NCBI RefSeq assembly: GCF_000152985.1
Contig: NZ_CH672395.1
Span: 599,849 to 663,848 of the forward strand
Direction: 5' to 3'
DNA length: 64,000 nt
From: Leeuwenhoekiella blandensis MED217
Lineage (GTDB): Bacteria; Bacteroidota; Bacteroidia; Flavobacteriales; Flavobacteriaceae
The position numbers were made by a program, and so were the translations under genes. This document shows positions 50,419 through 59,803 of this stretch, one piece after another (position 1 is the first letter of the stretch; every line of letters starts with the position of its first letter). The notes under the pieces were generated by a model. The model had not been told where the DNA came from and ran no database searches. It was given only the letters and a program-made list of their open reading frames with translations.

Positions 50419-51912
50419 ATGGACCAGTTTATATTATCCCTGGATCAGGGAACAACAAGTTCGCGCGCAATCGTTTTCGACAAGAAAGGTGGAATTGTGT
50501 CGATAGCTCAGAAAGAATTTAAACAATACTTCCCTAAACCGGGTTGGGTAGAGCACGATCCTCAGGAGATATGGTCTACGCAGGCAGGTGTTGCAGCAGA
50601 AGCAACGGTTTCTAAAGGTTTAAATGGAAAAAATATAGCAGGGATCGGGATTACCAATCAGCGGGAAACAGTTGTTGTTTGGGATAAAAACACCGGTGAA
50701 CCCGTATATAACGCGATCGTTTGGCAAGACAAGCGTACGGCAGATTATTGCGAAGAACTGAAAGAAAATGGCAAGGCTGAAATGATTCAGGAGAAAACCG
50801 GATTGGTGATCGACTCGTATTTCGCCGGGACCAAAGTAAAATGGATTTTAGATAATGTGAAAGGTGCACGCGAAAAAGCCGAAGCCGGAGATTTGATCTT
50901 AGGAACGATAGACACGTGGTTGATCTGGAAATTCACCAAAGGTGACTTACACGTGACCGATGTCACTAATGCGTGTAGAACCTTGCTTTTTAACATCAAT
51001 ACGATGGAATGGGATGAGGAGCTTCTTGAGCTTTTTGATGTTCCTAAAAGTATGCTTCCGGAAGTTAAAGATTCTAGTGAAGTGTATGGGCATACCAAAA
51101 CCACCATTTTTGCATCTAAAATTCCTATTGCCGGAATCGCGGGAGATCAGATGGCAGCATTGTTTGGGCAGATGTGTACCAAAAAAGGAATGGTTAAAAA
51201 TACCTACGGAACGGGTTGCTTTATGTTGATGAACATTGGAGATAAACCTATTCTTTCTAAAAATAATTTATTGACCACGGTTGCCTGGAGAATTAACGGT
51301 AAAACCGAATACGCACTCGAAGGAAGCATTTTTATTGGTGGTGCCGTAGTACAATGGTTACGCGATGGTTTAGGAATTATCAATAAATCTGAAGATGTAG
51401 AACCGCTGGCAGAGTCTGTTGAATCTACAGATGGCGTATATTTTATTCCAGCATTTGCCGGTCTTGGTGCACCGTATTGGAATCAAAAAGCAAAGGGAAC
51501 TATTTTTGGCGTAACCCGCGGAACCACTGATGCGCATATCGCACGTGCTTCGATAGAAGCGATCGCTTATCAAACGATGGATATTCTAAAATCTATGGAA
51601 GCTGATTCAGGAATTGATATTAAAGAACTGCGTGTTGACGGTGGCGCTTCAGTAAATGAAACCTTGATGCAATTTCAGGCAGACGTATTAGATTCAATAA
51701 CAGTGCGTCCTAAAATCACCGAAACTACTGCTCTGGGAGCTGCATATCTTGCAGGTCTTGCCGTAGGCTTCTGGGAAAGTAAAGAAGAGATTCAAGAGAT
51801 GTGGCAAGAAGATAAACGCTTTGAGCCTGTTAAACCTAAGGAGGATGTAGAAGCCGGGATCAAAGGTTGGTACCGCGCAGTTAAAGCACTAGAACACTGG
51901 ACTAAATTATAA
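50419..51912 (+). CDS. glpK: glycerol kinase
   Basis: A 497-residue FGGY-family kinase of normal length. Phosphate-1 motif [13 protein letters not shown] at about 8-20; [16 protein letters not shown] (about 98-113); [13 protein letters not shown] (about 239-251); and [13 protein letters not shown] (about 259-271). It phosphorylates glycerol to glycerol-3-phosphate in the cytoplasm. glpF starts 5 bp after its stop. The E. coli-type EIIA-Glc control is not expected in this phylum. Confidence 0.96.
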   Translation: MDQFILSLDQGTTSSRAIVFDKKGGIVSIAQKEFKQYFPKPGWVEHDPQEIWSTQAGVAAEATVSKGLNGKNIAGIGITNQRETVVVWDKNTGEPVYNAIVWQDKRTADYCEELKENGKAEMIQEKTGLVIDSYFAGTKVKWILDNVKGAREKAEAGDLILGTIDTWLIWKFTKGDLHVTDVTNACRTLLFNINTMEWDEELLELFDVPKSMLPEVKDSSEVYGHTKTTIFASKIPIAGIAGDQMAALFGQMCTKKGMVKNTYGTGCFMLMNIGDKPILSKNNLLTTVAWRINGKTEYALEGSIFIGGAVVQWLRDGLGIINKSEDVEPLAESVESTDGVYFIPAFAGLGAPYWNQKAKGTIFGVTRGTTDAHIARASIEAIAYQTMDILKSMEADSGIDIKELRVDGGASVNETLMQFQADVLDSITVRPKITETTALGAAYLAGLAVGFWESKEEIQEMWQEDKRFEPVKPKEDVEAGIKGWYRAVKALEHWTKL

Positions 51913-51917
51913 GAATT

Positions 51918-52649
51918 ATGACACCATTTATAGCAGAAGTTTTAGGAACGGCTTTATTGATCCTTTTAGGAGGAGGGATTGTAGCTAATGATATTTTAAA
52001 CAAAACCAAGGGAAATGGTGGTGGTTGGATGACCATCACCACCGCTTGGGGACTTGCAGTTTTTGTAGGTGTTGTTGTTGCCGGCCCATATAGTGGGGCG
52101 CATTTAAACCCAGCGGTGACCATTGGTCTGGCAGCCGGTGGATTGTTTCCGTGGGCAGATGTACCTACGTATCTCGCAGCAGAATTTATTGGGGCGATGA
52201 TTGGTTCGTCCTTGGTGTATGTGATGTACAAAGACCATTTTGATGCTACCGAAGACGGCGGACTCAAACGGGCAGTTTTTTGTACAGACCCGGCGATCCC
52301 AAACAATTTTAGAAATATAGTAAGTGAGATTTTAGGGACTTTCGTGTTGCTTATTTGTGTATTCTATTTTTCTGATGCAGAAATTGCCGACGGTACAGGA
52401 ACTAAAGTGGGTCTGGGTTCTATAGGAGCGATTCCTGTGGCATTCGTCGTGTGGGGAATTGGTCTTTCTTTAGGAGGAACCACTGGTTATGCCATCAATC
52501 CCGCTCGGGATTTAGGTCCGCGTATCGTGCACGCTATTCTTCCTATAAAAGGAAAGATCGATAGCGGTTGGAGTTACGCTTGGATTCCCATAGTAGGTCC
52601 AATTATCGGAGCCGTGCTGGCAGCTTTACTCTTTTTAGTCTTAAACTAA
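51918..52649 (+). CDS. glpF: glycerol uptake facilitator (MIP family)
   Basis: A 243-residue inner-membrane channel with six helices and both NPA motifs: N64-P65-A66 (GAHLNPAVT) and N194-P195-A196, followed by RD (NPARDLGPR). The Asp after the second NPA-R is a mark of glycerol facilitators rather than water-only aquaporins. It lets glycerol into the cell, where GlpK traps it. It is 5 bp from glpK and 22 bp from the outer-membrane protein gene. Confidence 0.94.
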   Translation: MTPFIAEVLGTALLILLGGGIVANDILNKTKGNGGGWMTITTAWGLAVFVGVVVAGPYSGAHLNPAVTIGLAAGGLFPWADVPTYLAAEFIGAMIGSSLVYVMYKDHFDATEDGGLKRAVFCTDPAIPNNFRNIVSEILGTFVLLICVFYFSDAEIADGTGTKVGLGSIGAIPVAFVVWGIGLSLGGTTGYAINPARDLGPRIVHAILPIKGKIDSGWSYAWIPIVGPIIGAVLAALLFLVLN

Positions 52650-52671
52650 TTTATATCTAAAAAATCATTTT

Positions 52672-53451
52672 ATGAAATTATTGAAAACGGCCTTAGCGCT
52701 GTGGTGCATTCTCGCACTTCAGCAGCTACAGGCACAGGAAGACTTACGCTCTTCTGATCTTGAAATTACTGATTCTACAGCAACCGAATACAAGCCTTTT
52801 TCGTTCAATCTGAAGGCAAAAAATATGCACTTATGGAAGGGTTTGCGCGTTACCGATGCTCCGGTTCTGGATGTAGATCTTAACTATACCTCACGCGACG
52901 GCAAGTTTAAAGCCGGACTTTGGGGCGGTGCGGGTGTTACAGGATACTACACCGAATTTGATTATTATGTTTCCTACAGCACCAATGGTTTTTCACTTAG
53001 TGTTTGGGATATCAACAACTACAGTGATTTTCCTGACGCCGGAATCTTTGATTATGACCGAAGCACAACATCTCATTTTATCGATGTAACCTTAGGCTAT
53101 GAGTTTAAGCCGATTCCTTTAAAGCTTTCCTGGAGTACCATCGTGCAAGGACGAGATACGTATCTTGCTGATAATGGCGAGTTGAAGAATGCCTTTTCAA
53201 ACTATGTTGAGGTAAGCTACGGTCTGATTCAGAAAAAAGACTGGTCGCTAAGCGCATTTGTAGGTGGGGCCTTTTCTTTTGAGAATGAAGCGCACTTTTA
53301 TGGTGATAAACCTAATGTTACCAATCTAGGGATTATTTATGCTAAAGAAGTTCCTGTGCTTAAGAAATTCACCATCCCAATGGCTGCAACCGCCATGTGG
53401 AATCCCGAGCAAGAGTATGGCGCGATCGAAGTTGCTATAACCTTATTCTAA
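52672..53451 (+). CDS. outer-membrane beta-barrel protein of the glp operon
   Basis: A 259-residue protein with a signal peptide (LQQLQAQE, to about residue 22). The mature part alternates polar and hydrophobic residues in about 10-12 strands, is rich in Gly, Tyr and Trp, and ends in ITLF with a terminal Phe, as outer-membrane barrels do. No named family is certain. Being last in glpD-glpK-glpF, it may be a channel for glycerol or glycerol-containing compounds. Its stop codon overlaps that of the convergent TrkA gene (53448-53451). Confidence 0.75.
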   Translation: MKLLKTALALWCILALQQLQAQEDLRSSDLEITDSTATEYKPFSFNLKAKNMHLWKGLRVTDAPVLDVDLNYTSRDGKFKAGLWGGAGVTGYYTEFDYYVSYSTNGFSLSVWDINNYSDFPDAGIFDYDRSTTSHFIDVTLGYEFKPIPLKLSWSTIVQGRDTYLADNGELKNAFSNYVEVSYGLIQKKDWSLSAFVGGAFSFENEAHFYGDKPNVTNLGIIYAKEVPVLKKFTIPMAATAMWNPEQEYGAIEVAITLF

Positions 53452-54131
53452 GAATTAATAAATTTTCTAATGTCTTTATTGGCACCATAAAGTACCAAGA
53501 TGTCGCCATGCTCTAAAAGTAATTGGGGGGTGGCGACACTTTGAACATCAATAATCGTTTTGGTCTTTCCTATTTCGCTGTCTACACGAGCATTCTTCAG
53601 TGTAGTTAGAACAAGAAGATTGTAGCGTTCTCTAAACTGTACCTCTTCAACAGTTTTATTTTCATAATGCTTAGGCAATTTTACCTCTACAATACTGAAA
53701 TAATCATTCAACTCAAAAGAGTCTACTACGCCGCGCATACATAATTTTTTTGCCAGACGCTCTGCACTTTCTTGTTCAGGATGCACGATCTCATCTACAC
53801 CAATGGCGCTTAACACATTTTCGTGCAAAGGATTTACTGCACGACTGATGAGTTTTTTCACCTTCAGGTTTTTAAAAAGTGCGGTAACCATCACATTGGT
53901 TCCTTGGTTTTCCCCAATGGCAACAATGACCATATCGGTATCTTTAAGTGGTAAACCAGAAACGGTAGATTCATCTGTCGCATCAAGGCAAATGGTGTGC
54001 GTGATCTTTTCTTTTAAGGCATCTACGCGATTCATTTTAATATCAATGCCAATAACTTCGTTTCCTTGCCCGGTAAGTTTTTCGGCTAATGAAGCTCCAA
54101 AACTTCCTAGTCCCACAATGATATATTTCAT
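53448..54131 (-). CDS. TrkA/KtrA-type potassium channel regulatory subunit
   Basis: A 227-residue protein with one RCK unit: a TrkA_N Rossmann domain (1-130; GLGSFG at 7-12 and the acidic E/D end of strand 2, VIGIDI) and a TrkA_C domain (about 140-220). It binds nucleotide and gates the membrane channel made by the upstream gene, 12 bp away. The single-unit length matches KtrA rather than the double-length TrkA of E. coli. It lies convergent to the glp operon with a 4-bp overlap. Confidence 0.92.
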   Translation of the reverse strand: MKYIIVGLGSFGASLAEKLTGQGNEVIGIDIKMNRVDALKEKITHTICLDATDESTVSGLPLKDTDMVIVAIGENQGTNVMVTALFKNLKVKKLISRAVNPLHENVLSAIGVDEIVHPEQESAERLAKKLCMRGVVDSFELNDYFSIVEVKLPKHYENKTVEEVQFRERYNLLVLTTLKNARVDSEIGKTKTIIDVQSVATPQLLLEHGDILVLYGANKDIRKFINS

Positions 54132-54143
54132 AATCTAAAGCTT

Positions 54144-55937
54144 TTAGTTGATCAAAATTTCTTCGGTAGGATAGCGGTAAGCTTTGTATTTCATTTTTCT
54201 GAAAAGTGCGATCAGAATGGTAAGCATACTTACTCTCCCTATAAACATAACTACGATTAAAACACCTTTACTTCCTGCAGAAAGATTAGCGGTAATTCCT
54301 AAACTAAGTCCTACTGTACTGTATGCTGAAAAGCATTCAAAAGCGATGCTCAGCAAGGTTTTGTCAGGGTCAAATGCTGCGATAGCGATCACCGCAAAAC
54401 CAATAACCACTAGCGATAGCGAGATAATGGCAAAGGCTCTTCTTACCGAAATATCTGCGATCTCTCGTCGATAAACTTCAATACGTTCTTTTCCTTTAGC
54501 GAGACTTAAAAAGTTTAAAGTGGCAATGGCAAACGTACTGGTTTTGATTCCACCTCCTGTTGAAGCCGGCGAGGCACCAACCCACATTAACAAGAAAATC
54601 ATCATCAGGGTAGAAAAATGCAGCTGGTTCATATCTAAGGTGTTGAAACCGGCAGTTCTGGGTGTTGTTGCTCCAAAAAGCGCGGTAACCAATTTTCCAA
54701 ATTCGTTATGTTCTGCCAGTGTATTTTGATATTCGTTAGCATAAAATACGGCAGTTCCTAAGAGCGCTAACGCAGAGGTTGTGATCAAGGTGATGCGACT
54801 GCTCAAACTTAAAACCCAGGGTTTGTAGATGATTCCGCGGTTGCGATATTTGATCGGATTTATGATCTTATATTTTAAATATTTTAAAACATTGATCACT
54901 ATTGGGAATCCCAATCCGCCAAATACAAACAGTGCTATGAGCGTGAGCTGTAAAAAATAATTATATCTAAAGTTGATGTCGTAGATCCCGTTAGATAAGG
55001 TAGAAAAACCAGCGTTACAAAATGCAGAAACAGCATGAAACACCGAGAAAAAGATGCGGTCTGTAAGGTCTTGGAAGTTTTCGGCTTTAAGACTGATGAA
55101 TATCAATACGGCACCTACCGCTTCGATAGAAAAGGTAATGACTAGAATACGCTTTAACGTAGAAAACACTTCGCCGATCTTATTAGAATTATTCATATCG
55201 CTCAAGACAACTTGATTCTCAAAAGAGGACATTCCTTTAAAAAAATAGCTGAAATAGCTCGCAAAAGTCAAGATCCCCAATCCGCCTAGTTGAATGAGAA
55301 AAACAATAATATTTTGTCCTAGAGGAGTGAAATAACTTCCGGTATCTACAACGATAAGTCCCGTTACGCAGACGGCGCTTGTTGAGGTGAACAACGCATC
55401 TAGAAATGAAATTCCCTCGTAAGTTGCTTTGGGCAACATCAGTAAAAAAGTGCCTAATAAAACGATCGCGATAAAACTGGCGATAAAAAGCTGTGCCGGG
55501 TTGAGATGACTTTTTTTATAATCGATACGTTGCTCTGCAAACTCTCGTATGAATGTGAGTAAAATCGCGGCTTTCACCCATTTGTCATTGTATAAAAAAC
55601 TCAGGTGGTTGTGTGCTTCGGTACCCAAAAAATGAATGCCAATAATGTACAAAATGACCAGAATACTCAAGGCGTCAAATAGGATGACCTGGGTGCTTAG
55701 TCGTTTTGATTGTGTGAAGTAACGTACCAGTGTGGTAGCTATTCCTATAAAAAGAATAAAAAGGTAGTAGGCATTTAAAAAGGTTTGAATGTGTTTTGAT
55801 TGTTCATAACCAAAGTCGAGAATGAAAGCAAAAACACCCAGCAGACTTAATATAAAAACAGTGCGAAACAGCGTCTGTAGCTTAAACACGTTAGCTAATG
55901 TCTCTCTCAAAGCTTTTCTATTAAAATTACGGGGCAA
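54144..55937 (-). CDS. TrkH/KtrB-type potassium uptake channel
   Basis: A 597-residue inner-membrane protein. Residues about 180-590 form the TrkH/KtrB channel, with four pore-loop regions such as STSAVCVTGLIVVD, VSAFCNAGFSTL, ATTPRTAGFNTLD and AYSTVGLSLGIT. The extra N-terminal about 175 residues add helices (about 20-42, 47-64, 72-90), as in longer Bacteroidota members. With the RCK subunit it imports potassium. It lies divergent to the decarboxylase gene. Confidence 0.92.
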   Translation of the reverse strand: MPRNFNRKALRETLANVFKLQTLFRTVFILSLLGVFAFILDFGYEQSKHIQTFLNAYYLFILFIGIATTLVRYFTQSKRLSTQVILFDALSILVILYIIGIHFLGTEAHNHLSFLYNDKWVKAAILLTFIREFAEQRIDYKKSHLNPAQLFIASFIAIVLLGTFLLMLPKATYEGISFLDALFTSTSAVCVTGLIVVDTGSYFTPLGQNIIVFLIQLGGLGILTFASYFSYFFKGMSSFENQVVLSDMNNSNKIGEVFSTLKRILVITFSIEAVGAVLIFISLKAENFQDLTDRIFFSVFHAVSAFCNAGFSTLSNGIYDINFRYNYFLQLTLIALFVFGGLGFPIVINVLKYLKYKIINPIKYRNRGIIYKPWVLSLSSRITLITTSALALLGTAVFYANEYQNTLAEHNEFGKLVTALFGATTPRTAGFNTLDMNQLHFSTLMMIFLLMWVGASPASTGGGIKTSTFAIATLNFLSLAKGKERIEVYRREIADISVRRAFAIISLSLVVIGFAVIAIAAFDPDKTLLSIAFECFSAYSTVGLSLGITANLSAGSKGVLIVVMFIGRVSMLTILIALFRKMKYKAYRYPTEEILIN

Positions 55938-56057
55938 ATTTACGGTATTACGACATACTCCTCATTTTTAGGTCTTAAAATAAACCCAAAGTTGGGCCGA
56001 CTTATTTTCGGCTGAAAAGGATAAGGCTTCAAGGGTTTTTAGCTGAATTTAAAGCCG

Positions 56058-56065
56058 TATTTTTG
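56058..56065 (+). promoter_or_regulatory. candidate -7 box TATTTTTG of the decarboxylase gene
   Basis: TATTTTTG lies 17 bp before the start codon, a full TAnnTTTG match. A TTTTT run sits at about the -33 distance in place of TTTG. The 5' leader would be only about 10 nt. Confidence 0.45.
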
Positions 56066-56082
56066 CGAAAAATTGAATAGCG

Positions 56083-57507
56083 ATGGAAGCAAAGGATACA
56101 GCGCGTTTAGAATTGTCTGAAGAACAAATGCGTGATTACGGTTATAAAGTGGTAGATGCTATTGTAGAGCATCATCTTAACCAGCATAAAAAGAAACCGG
56201 TAGCACAAGCGAGCCGAGAAGAAATGGATTCTTTATTGCGAGAGCACGCTCCAGAAGCGCCAACTTCGGCAGACGAGGTGTTTGATACTGTAATGGAAAA
56301 AGTGATGCCTTTTACAAACATCATGAGTCATCCTAAGTTTTATTCTTTTGTTCCCGGGCCTAGCAATTATGTGAGTGCGATGGCAGATGCTTTGGCTACA
56401 GGATTTAATGTGTTTTCTGGAGGTTGGGCAGCTTCGCCGGCAGCAGCAGAGCTCGAGATTATCACCATAAACTGGTTGCTGAGTTTATATGGTTTTCCTA
56501 AAAAACGCGGTGGCGGAATTTTCACCAGCGGTGGCTCGATGGCAAATCTTACTGCATTGATCACGGCACGCAATATTAAGTGTGGTGATGATTTTTCTAA
56601 AGCAGTGATTTACCTTTCAGATCAGGCGCATTCTTCAAACATCAAGGCGATTCGCGTGATGGGTTTCAGAAAGGAACAAATACGCTTAATCCCAACCGAT
56701 ATTGAATTTAAGTTCGCGATCAATAAGCTGAAAAATGCGATTAATAAAGACCGTCTCGCCGGTTGGAAACCGTTTTGTTTACTGGCTTCAGCGGGTACAA
56801 CAAATACGGGAACTGTAGATCAATTGACCGAACTGGCCGCGATTGCAAAGGCCGAAGATTTATGGTTTCATATTGATGGGGCGTATGGTGGCGCAGCAAT
56901 TCTGGCTAAGAATGGAAAGCAATTGTTGAAAGGTGTTGAGAAGGCCGACTCGCTAACGGTAGATCCGCACAAATGGTTTTATCAGCCTTATGAAATGGGA
57001 TGCTTGCTTGTGCGCAATCACAAGTGGCTAAGCGGAACGTTTACCGAAGTTCCTGAGTATCTTAAAGATGTAGAAGGTAATAGTTCTGAGATCAATTTTT
57101 ACGACCACGGAATCCAATTGACGCGTCGATTTAGAGCGCTTAAATTTTACATGAGTATCAAAACCTTTGGCCTAAAGGCCTTTAGAGAAGCGGTGCAATA
57201 CAACTTTGATCTGTGTGAAAAGGTAGAGAGCATTCTACGGAAAAGTAAAAAATGGGAAGTGGTTTCTCCGGCTACTCTGGCAGTGATCAATTTTAGATAC
57301 AATCCTATTGATCAAAACCTATCTGAGCAGGAGCTTGATGCGCTTAACACCAAAATCTCTGAAGGTGTTGTCAATTCTCGAGAGGCGATGCTGGTTACCA
57401 CTATTCTTAACGGGCAGACCGTTTTACGTATGTGTTTGATCAATCCGCGTACGACGCTGGCAGATGTAGAAGAAACCATCGCATTGTGCGAGAGCATGGC
57501 AGAATAA
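56083..57507 (+). CDS. PLP-dependent amino-acid decarboxylase (group II)
   Basis: A 474-residue fold-type-I PLP enzyme of the aromatic-amino-acid/glutamate decarboxylase family. Visible motifs are FNVFSGGWAASPAAAELEI (about 106-124), IFTSGGSMANLTAL, HIDGAYGGAA (about 265-274) and the PLP lysine K297 in VDPHKWFYQP. It decarboxylates an amino acid to an amine in the cytoplasm; the substrate (Trp, Tyr, Phe, Glu or other) cannot be told. It is a single gene, divergent from the potassium channel and convergent to the PfkB gene. Confidence 0.9.
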   Translation: MEAKDTARLELSEEQMRDYGYKVVDAIVEHHLNQHKKKPVAQASREEMDSLLREHAPEAPTSADEVFDTVMEKVMPFTNIMSHPKFYSFVPGPSNYVSAMADALATGFNVFSGGWAASPAAAELEIITINWLLSLYGFPKKRGGGIFTSGGSMANLTALITARNIKCGDDFSKAVIYLSDQAHSSNIKAIRVMGFRKEQIRLIPTDIEFKFAINKLKNAINKDRLAGWKPFCLLASAGTTNTGTVDQLTELAAIAKAEDLWFHIDGAYGGAAILAKNGKQLLKGVEKADSLTVDPHKWFYQPYEMGCLLVRNHKWLSGTFTEVPEYLKDVEGNSSEINFYDHGIQLTRRFRALKFYMSIKTFGLKAFREAVQYNFDLCEKVESILRKSKKWEVVSPATLAVINFRYNPIDQNLSEQELDALNTKISEGVVNSREAMLVTTILNGQTVLRMCLINPRTTLADVEETIALCESMAE

Positions 57508-57545
57508 GTACTCGGTAATCGAGGTTTTAATTCTTTATATACTAA

Positions 57546-57578
57546 AGGCTAAAATGGACTATTCTTCCATTTTAGCCT
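57546..57578 (+). terminator. terminator overlapping the end of the opposing pfkB-type gene
   Basis: A perfect 13-bp stem AGGCTAAAATGGA (57546-57558) / TCCATTTTAGCCT (57566-57578) with a 7-nt loop is followed by a T-rich run on the plus strand. It lies 38 bp after the decarboxylase stop. Its right arm and loop are the last codons and stop of the convergent kinase gene. Confidence 0.75.
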
Positions 57579-58452
57579 CTATTTTTTCTATAGGAACCGG
57601 AGCATTAGCACCCTTGGTTCCGGCTACGAGAGCACCAAGCGCACAAGCAAATGCTAAAGATTTTTCGGGTGTGTTTTCAACTTTAAAAAGTTGGTAGATG
57701 AGTCCGGCTAAAAATGAATCCCCGGCACCCACGGTATCCACAACTTGGGTGCTGTAACCGCTATTTTTGGCGATAGCTCCATTTTTATAAAGTAGAGCAC
57801 CATCAGCGCCTAGAGTAATACAAATAATATCGGTATTGGTAAGTTTACTTATAGCTGAAAGTTGCGCTTCAATACTAAGATTTGAGATGTCTAAAAACTG
57901 AGCAACTTCTTCAAGCTCCTCGTCATTCATTTTGATCATTTGTGCTTGCTTCATAAACTCGATGAGCGTTTCCATCTCATAGTGTGGCGCGCGCAAATTC
58001 ACATCAAAAATAGCATAGTTAGCCAGCTGAAGCAGGCTGTTAAGCGTTTCGCTAGATTCTTTACTACGAGCTGCTAAAGAACCAAAAATAAATAGATCGG
58101 CATTTTTAACGGCTTTACTATTTTTTTCGGTAAGCCTAATAGTATCCCAGGCAACCGGTTTTTTTATAGTGTAAGAAGCACTGCCTGAAGCATCGAGAGC
58201 GACTTCTACTTGGCCGGTTTCTAGTTTATGATCTTCCTGAATGAGATTTTGATCGAGTTCAAAAGTTTTGATGGCTTCACGGGTTTCTTCAGCTAAAGCA
58301 TCTTGTCCCAATTTACTGATCATTTGCATCGTGACGCCCAGACTTTTCATACGCAAGCACAAATTGAGCGGAGCGCCGCCTAAAGCTTTTCCGTCAGGAA
58401 AAACATCCCATAAAATTTCACCGAAACAAATTGCGTTTAAATACTCTTTCAT
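57559..58452 (-). CDS. PfkB-family sugar kinase, probable fructokinase
   Basis: A 297-residue ribokinase-fold kinase. N-terminal FGEILWDVFPDGKALGGAPLN is typical of fructokinases. The C-terminal catalytic motif is TVGAGDSFLAGL with the base D245. It phosphorylates a sugar, most likely fructose released by the GH32 enzyme of the same operon. Start and stop overlap by one base with the MFS transporter gene (TAATG), so translation is coupled. Its last codons form a terminator arm for the opposite strand. Confidence 0.9.
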   Translation of the reverse strand: MKEYLNAICFGEILWDVFPDGKALGGAPLNLCLRMKSLGVTMQMISKLGQDALAEETREAIKTFELDQNLIQEDHKLETGQVEVALDASGSASYTIKKPVAWDTIRLTEKNSKAVKNADLFIFGSLAARSKESSETLNSLLQLANYAIFDVNLRAPHYEMETLIEFMKQAQMIKMNDEELEEVAQFLDISNLSIEAQLSAISKLTNTDIICITLGADGALLYKNGAIAKNSGYSTQVVDTVGAGDSFLAGLIYQLFKVENTPEKSLAFACALGALVAGTKGANAPVPIEKIEAKMEE

Positions 58453-59789
58453 TATCCCAATATTTTTTCTTCTAGTTCTTCCAAGGAAATTCCTTTGGTT
58501 TCAGGCATCATAAATTTGGTAAACAATAATTGTAAAAACATCATAAACGCAAAAAAGGCAAAAATTGGCCACGGATTGTCTTTGAAAATTCCGTTTTCCC
58601 CATCTAGGAAAACCGGAGTTAAAAGCGTGATCAAAGCGGCAAAAACCCAATGCGTTCCCGTTCCCCAAGATTGCCCGTAAGCACGTACTTTATTAGGGAA
58701 AACTTCAGAAATAAATACCCAAATTACGGCACCTTGACCCACTGCGTGTGAAGCGATAAAGATCAAGATAAAAGTGAGCAACACTGCCGAACTCGCTCCG
58801 CTGTAAAAACACCAAGCAACCGTAACGAGACTGATGATGTAACCAAATGAGCCAATAAACATCAACGTGCGACGTCCCAAACGATCGATCAAACCAACAC
58901 CAACAAATGTAAAGACCAGATTCACGACGCCGATTGAAATAGAGTTTAGTAAAGAATCTTCAGTAGCTAAACCGGCTTTTACCAAAATTTCAGGGGCATA
59001 ATACAGAATAAAATTAATCCCGGAAACCTGATTGAAAAAGGCGATTAAGAAGGCCAGAATCAGTGGTTTTTTAAAACGCGCGGTAAAGAGTTTTACATCA
59101 TCGGTAGTTTTTGCTAATTCGGTTTTAATGCTGTCAATTTTACGCTGTGTTTGCAATTTGTCATAAACCTGATTAAGCACGGCAAAAGCAGCTTTTTCAT
59201 CCTTTTTCTTATGAAGCAGCCAGCGCGGACTTTCAGGAACGGTCATTACCAGAACCGTATATAAAAACGCAGGAATCGCTTCAACACCCATCATCCAGCG
59301 CCAGTCATTTTCACCTTGAAAACCTTCTAAAAGATAATTTGAAAAGAATGCGATAAGAATACCTAATACCAGATTAAATTGATACAGAGCGACCAGCTTA
59401 CCGCGATTAGAAGCGGTTGTGATTTCTGAAATATACGTAGGCGCAGCTACGGAAGAAGCACCAACACCCACACCCCCAATAAATCTAAAAAAGGAAAATA
59501 AATAGGGGTCGGGAGACAAGGCAGAACCTAAAGCCGAAGCAAAATAGAGAATCCCGATCCAGAATAAAGTCTTTTTACGCCCGAACTTGTCACAAGGGAT
59601 TCCGCCGGTCAATGAGCCCAGAACGGTACCCCAAAGTGCCATAGACATAATGAACAGGCCGTGAAACCAAGGTGAGAGATTCCATAATTCTTTAACCGGT
59701 AAATTAGCTCCAGATATTACTACGGTGTCAAAACCAAATAAAAAACCGGCAAGTGCTACCGTGACAGACCATTTTTGTACTGCTTTCAT
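58452..59789 (-). CDS. sugar-porter MFS transporter
   Basis: A 445-residue inner-membrane protein with 12 predicted helices. Sugar-porter signatures are present: DKFGRKKTLFW (loop 2-3), PESPRWLLHKKK (about 188-199), QVSGINFILYYAPEIL (about 252-267) and a C-terminal PETKG. It imports a hexose or disaccharide, probably with protons. In an operon of GH32 and fructokinase, fructose or sucrose is the likely cargo. It begins 14 bp after the GH32 stop. Confidence 0.93.
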   Translation of the reverse strand: MKAVQKWSVTVALAGFLFGFDTVVISGANLPVKELWNLSPWFHGLFIMSMALWGTVLGSLTGGIPCDKFGRKKTLFWIGILYFASALGSALSPDPYLFSFFRFIGGVGVGASSVAAPTYISEITTASNRGKLVALYQFNLVLGILIAFFSNYLLEGFQGENDWRWMMGVEAIPAFLYTVLVMTVPESPRWLLHKKKDEKAAFAVLNQVYDKLQTQRKIDSIKTELAKTTDDVKLFTARFKKPLILAFLIAFFNQVSGINFILYYAPEILVKAGLATEDSLLNSISIGVVNLVFTFVGVGLIDRLGRRTLMFIGSFGYIISLVTVAWCFYSGASSAVLLTFILIFIASHAVGQGAVIWVFISEVFPNKVRAYGQSWGTGTHWVFAALITLLTPVFLDGENGIFKDNPWPIFAFFAFMMFLQLLFTKFMMPETKGISLEELEEKILG

Positions 59790-59803
59790 AAACTTGTATT
59801 CAA

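Noticed and set aside
51902-52306. 134-codon minus-strand open frame opposite glpF
   Set aside because: Its Pro/Ala/Ser-rich composition is that of an antisense frame of a membrane protein.
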